Assembly: GCA_031255875.1 (NCBI GenBank)
Contig: JAIRRR010000279.1
Span: 1-6,444 of the forward strand
Direction of reading: 5' to 3'
DNA length: 6,444 nucleotides
Source: Treponema sp.
Lineage (GTDB): Bacteria; Spirochaetota; Spirochaetia; Treponematales; Breznakiellaceae
The position numbers and the translations under genes are program-made. Numbering within the stretch: the stretch's first letter is position 1; each line of letters begins with the position of its first letter. Below are positions 5,740-6,444 of the stretch, piece after piece. Below the pieces are notes generated by a model. It had not been told where the DNA came from. It worked only from the letters and a program-made list of their open reading frames with translations, and ran no database searches.

Positions 5740-6444
5740 GCCGATCCGGCGGACAGGAAGCGCGGCGGGACAAAGGCCCGGTTGCAATTGAGCGGATAAG
5801 CCTGCTCAAAGTCCCGCTGGATATAGTGCCCCAGGAGCAGCTCCCCGACATCATAATCGATCTGCTTTCTTCCAGGGGCGGCGGAAACATCGTCCTCCTC
5901 TCCCTTTGGGACCTGCTCCGGGCCAGGGGGAACAACGAGTACCGGAGCTACGTACTCAACGCATCCCTGGTGATTCCCATTTCCAAAAGCCTTGTGGGCG
6001 GCGCCCGCTTTCTGACCGGCAAGACTCCCGTCCGCTATATGCCCTTCGACTTTGTGGTGAGCGTCCTGACCATCCTGGAAAAGCGGGAATTTTCCGCCTA
6101 CCTCCTGGGCGGCAAGCAGCGGATTTTGAAAAAAACCGAAAAAAACATACGCCAGACCTTTCCCCAGCTGCGGATCGTGGGCCGCTATATCGGCGGTTTC
6201 AGGCGGCAGGAAGAGGCGACCCTGCTCCAGGCCATCCGCAAGGCGGCCCCCTCCCTGCTCCTGGTCGGCAAGGGGGTGCGCGGCGAGGAAAAATGGATAG
6301 CCAGGAACAGCGCGCAGTTAAACCGCGGCTTCCGCCTGTGGTGCAGCGATCTGTTCGATGTCTTTGCCGAAAGGAAAAAGCGCCCCTCCCGCGCTGTTTT
6401 TGACTACGGCATGGAATGGATAGGCTACTGTTTCCGGAAACCCG
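5703..6444 (+). CDS. Divergent WecG/TagA/CpsF-family (GT26) glycosyltransferase homologue, 3' end outside the window
   Basis: The frame is open for 247 codons from GTG 5703 to the window edge. Matches to the GT26 family are clear: YVLNASLVIP (83-92), SAYLLGGKQRILKKTEKNI (131-149), FPQLRIVGRYIGGF (153-166), APSLLLVGKG (182-191) and EEKWIARN (195-202). GT26 enzymes transfer N-acetylmannosamine-type sugars to lipid-linked carriers at the inner face of the membrane, for teichoic acid, enterobacterial common antigen or capsule. Here the PDG motif carrying the catalytic aspartate reads P92-I93-S94, and the GxPxQE motif reads GVRGEE, so classical activity is doubtful. The first 25 or so residues are polar and probably disordered. 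The start overlaps rsmE by 37 bases in another frame, which argues for cotranscription and coupled translation. Family assignment is firm; function is not. It may be a spirochaete-type subfamily with altered chemistry. Confidence 0.8.
   Translation, partial: MDSRKSAAADSLGRSGGQEARRDKGPVAIERISLLKVPLDIVPQEQLPDIIIDLLSSRGGGNIVLLSLWDLLRARGNNEYRSYVLNASLVIPISKSLVGGARFLTGKTPVRYMPFDFVVSVLTILEKREFSAYLLGGKQRILKKTEKNIRQTFPQLRIVGRYIGGFRRQEEATLLQAIRKAAPSLLLVGKGVRGEEKWIARNSAQLNRGFRLWCSDLFDVFAERKKRPSRAVFDYGMEWIGYCFRKP

Noticed and set aside
5906..6403. A 165-codon open frame on the plus strand inside the last gene
   Set aside because: The overlapping frame from GTG 5703 shows clear GT26 motifs and has a Shine-Dalgarno site; this frame gives a Pro/Arg/Gly-rich product without motifs.

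Overview
The window is a GC-rich, gene-dense piece of an ordinary bacterial chromosome. It carries two partial genes at its edges and four complete genes. A rubrerythrin beside a ferredoxin-like iron-sulfur aldo/keto reductase points to an anaerobe. My best guess is a spirochaete related to the GC-rich termite-gut Treponema, but that rests on overall protein style and not on a marker gene, so treat it as tentative. I see no mobile element, CRISPR array, tRNA or rRNA.

Layout. (1) Bases 2-451, plus: the 3' part of a rubrerythrin gene. (2) Bases 480-1691, minus: an aldo/keto reductase with a C-terminal double-cluster iron-sulfur domain, convergent with the rubrerythrin; a GC-rich hairpin lies between the two stops. 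(3) Bases 1692-1916: a 225-base divergent intergenic region with a likely sigma70 promoter in each direction. The plus-strand promoter is near consensus, has an AT-rich upstream tract, and carries a palindrome matching the HutC/NagR-type GntR operator over its -10 and start region. (4) Bases 1917-3254, plus: a large, atypical transaldolase-family protein. (5) Bases 3338-4822, plus: an S41 C-terminal processing protease with its own strong promoter, placed so that the mRNA may be leaderless. (6) Bases 4870-5739: the 16S rRNA methyltransferase RsmE. (7) Bases 5703-6444, running off the edge: a divergent WecG/TagA/CpsF-family (GT26) protein whose GTG start lies inside rsmE.

How they fit together. 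The first two genes are plausible oxidative-stress and redox functions of an anaerobe. The transaldolase-like gene appears to be a single regulated unit in sugar-phosphate metabolism. The protease, rsmE and the GT26 gene are closely spaced on one strand with no visible internal promoter, so they probably form an operon linking envelope proteolysis, ribosome modification and possibly envelope glycan synthesis.

I do not see a convincing new multi-gene system. The points most worth a second look are the transaldolase-like protein with its large insertion and candidate operator, the GT26 homologue that has lost the usual catalytic aspartate, and the possible leaderless start of the protease.
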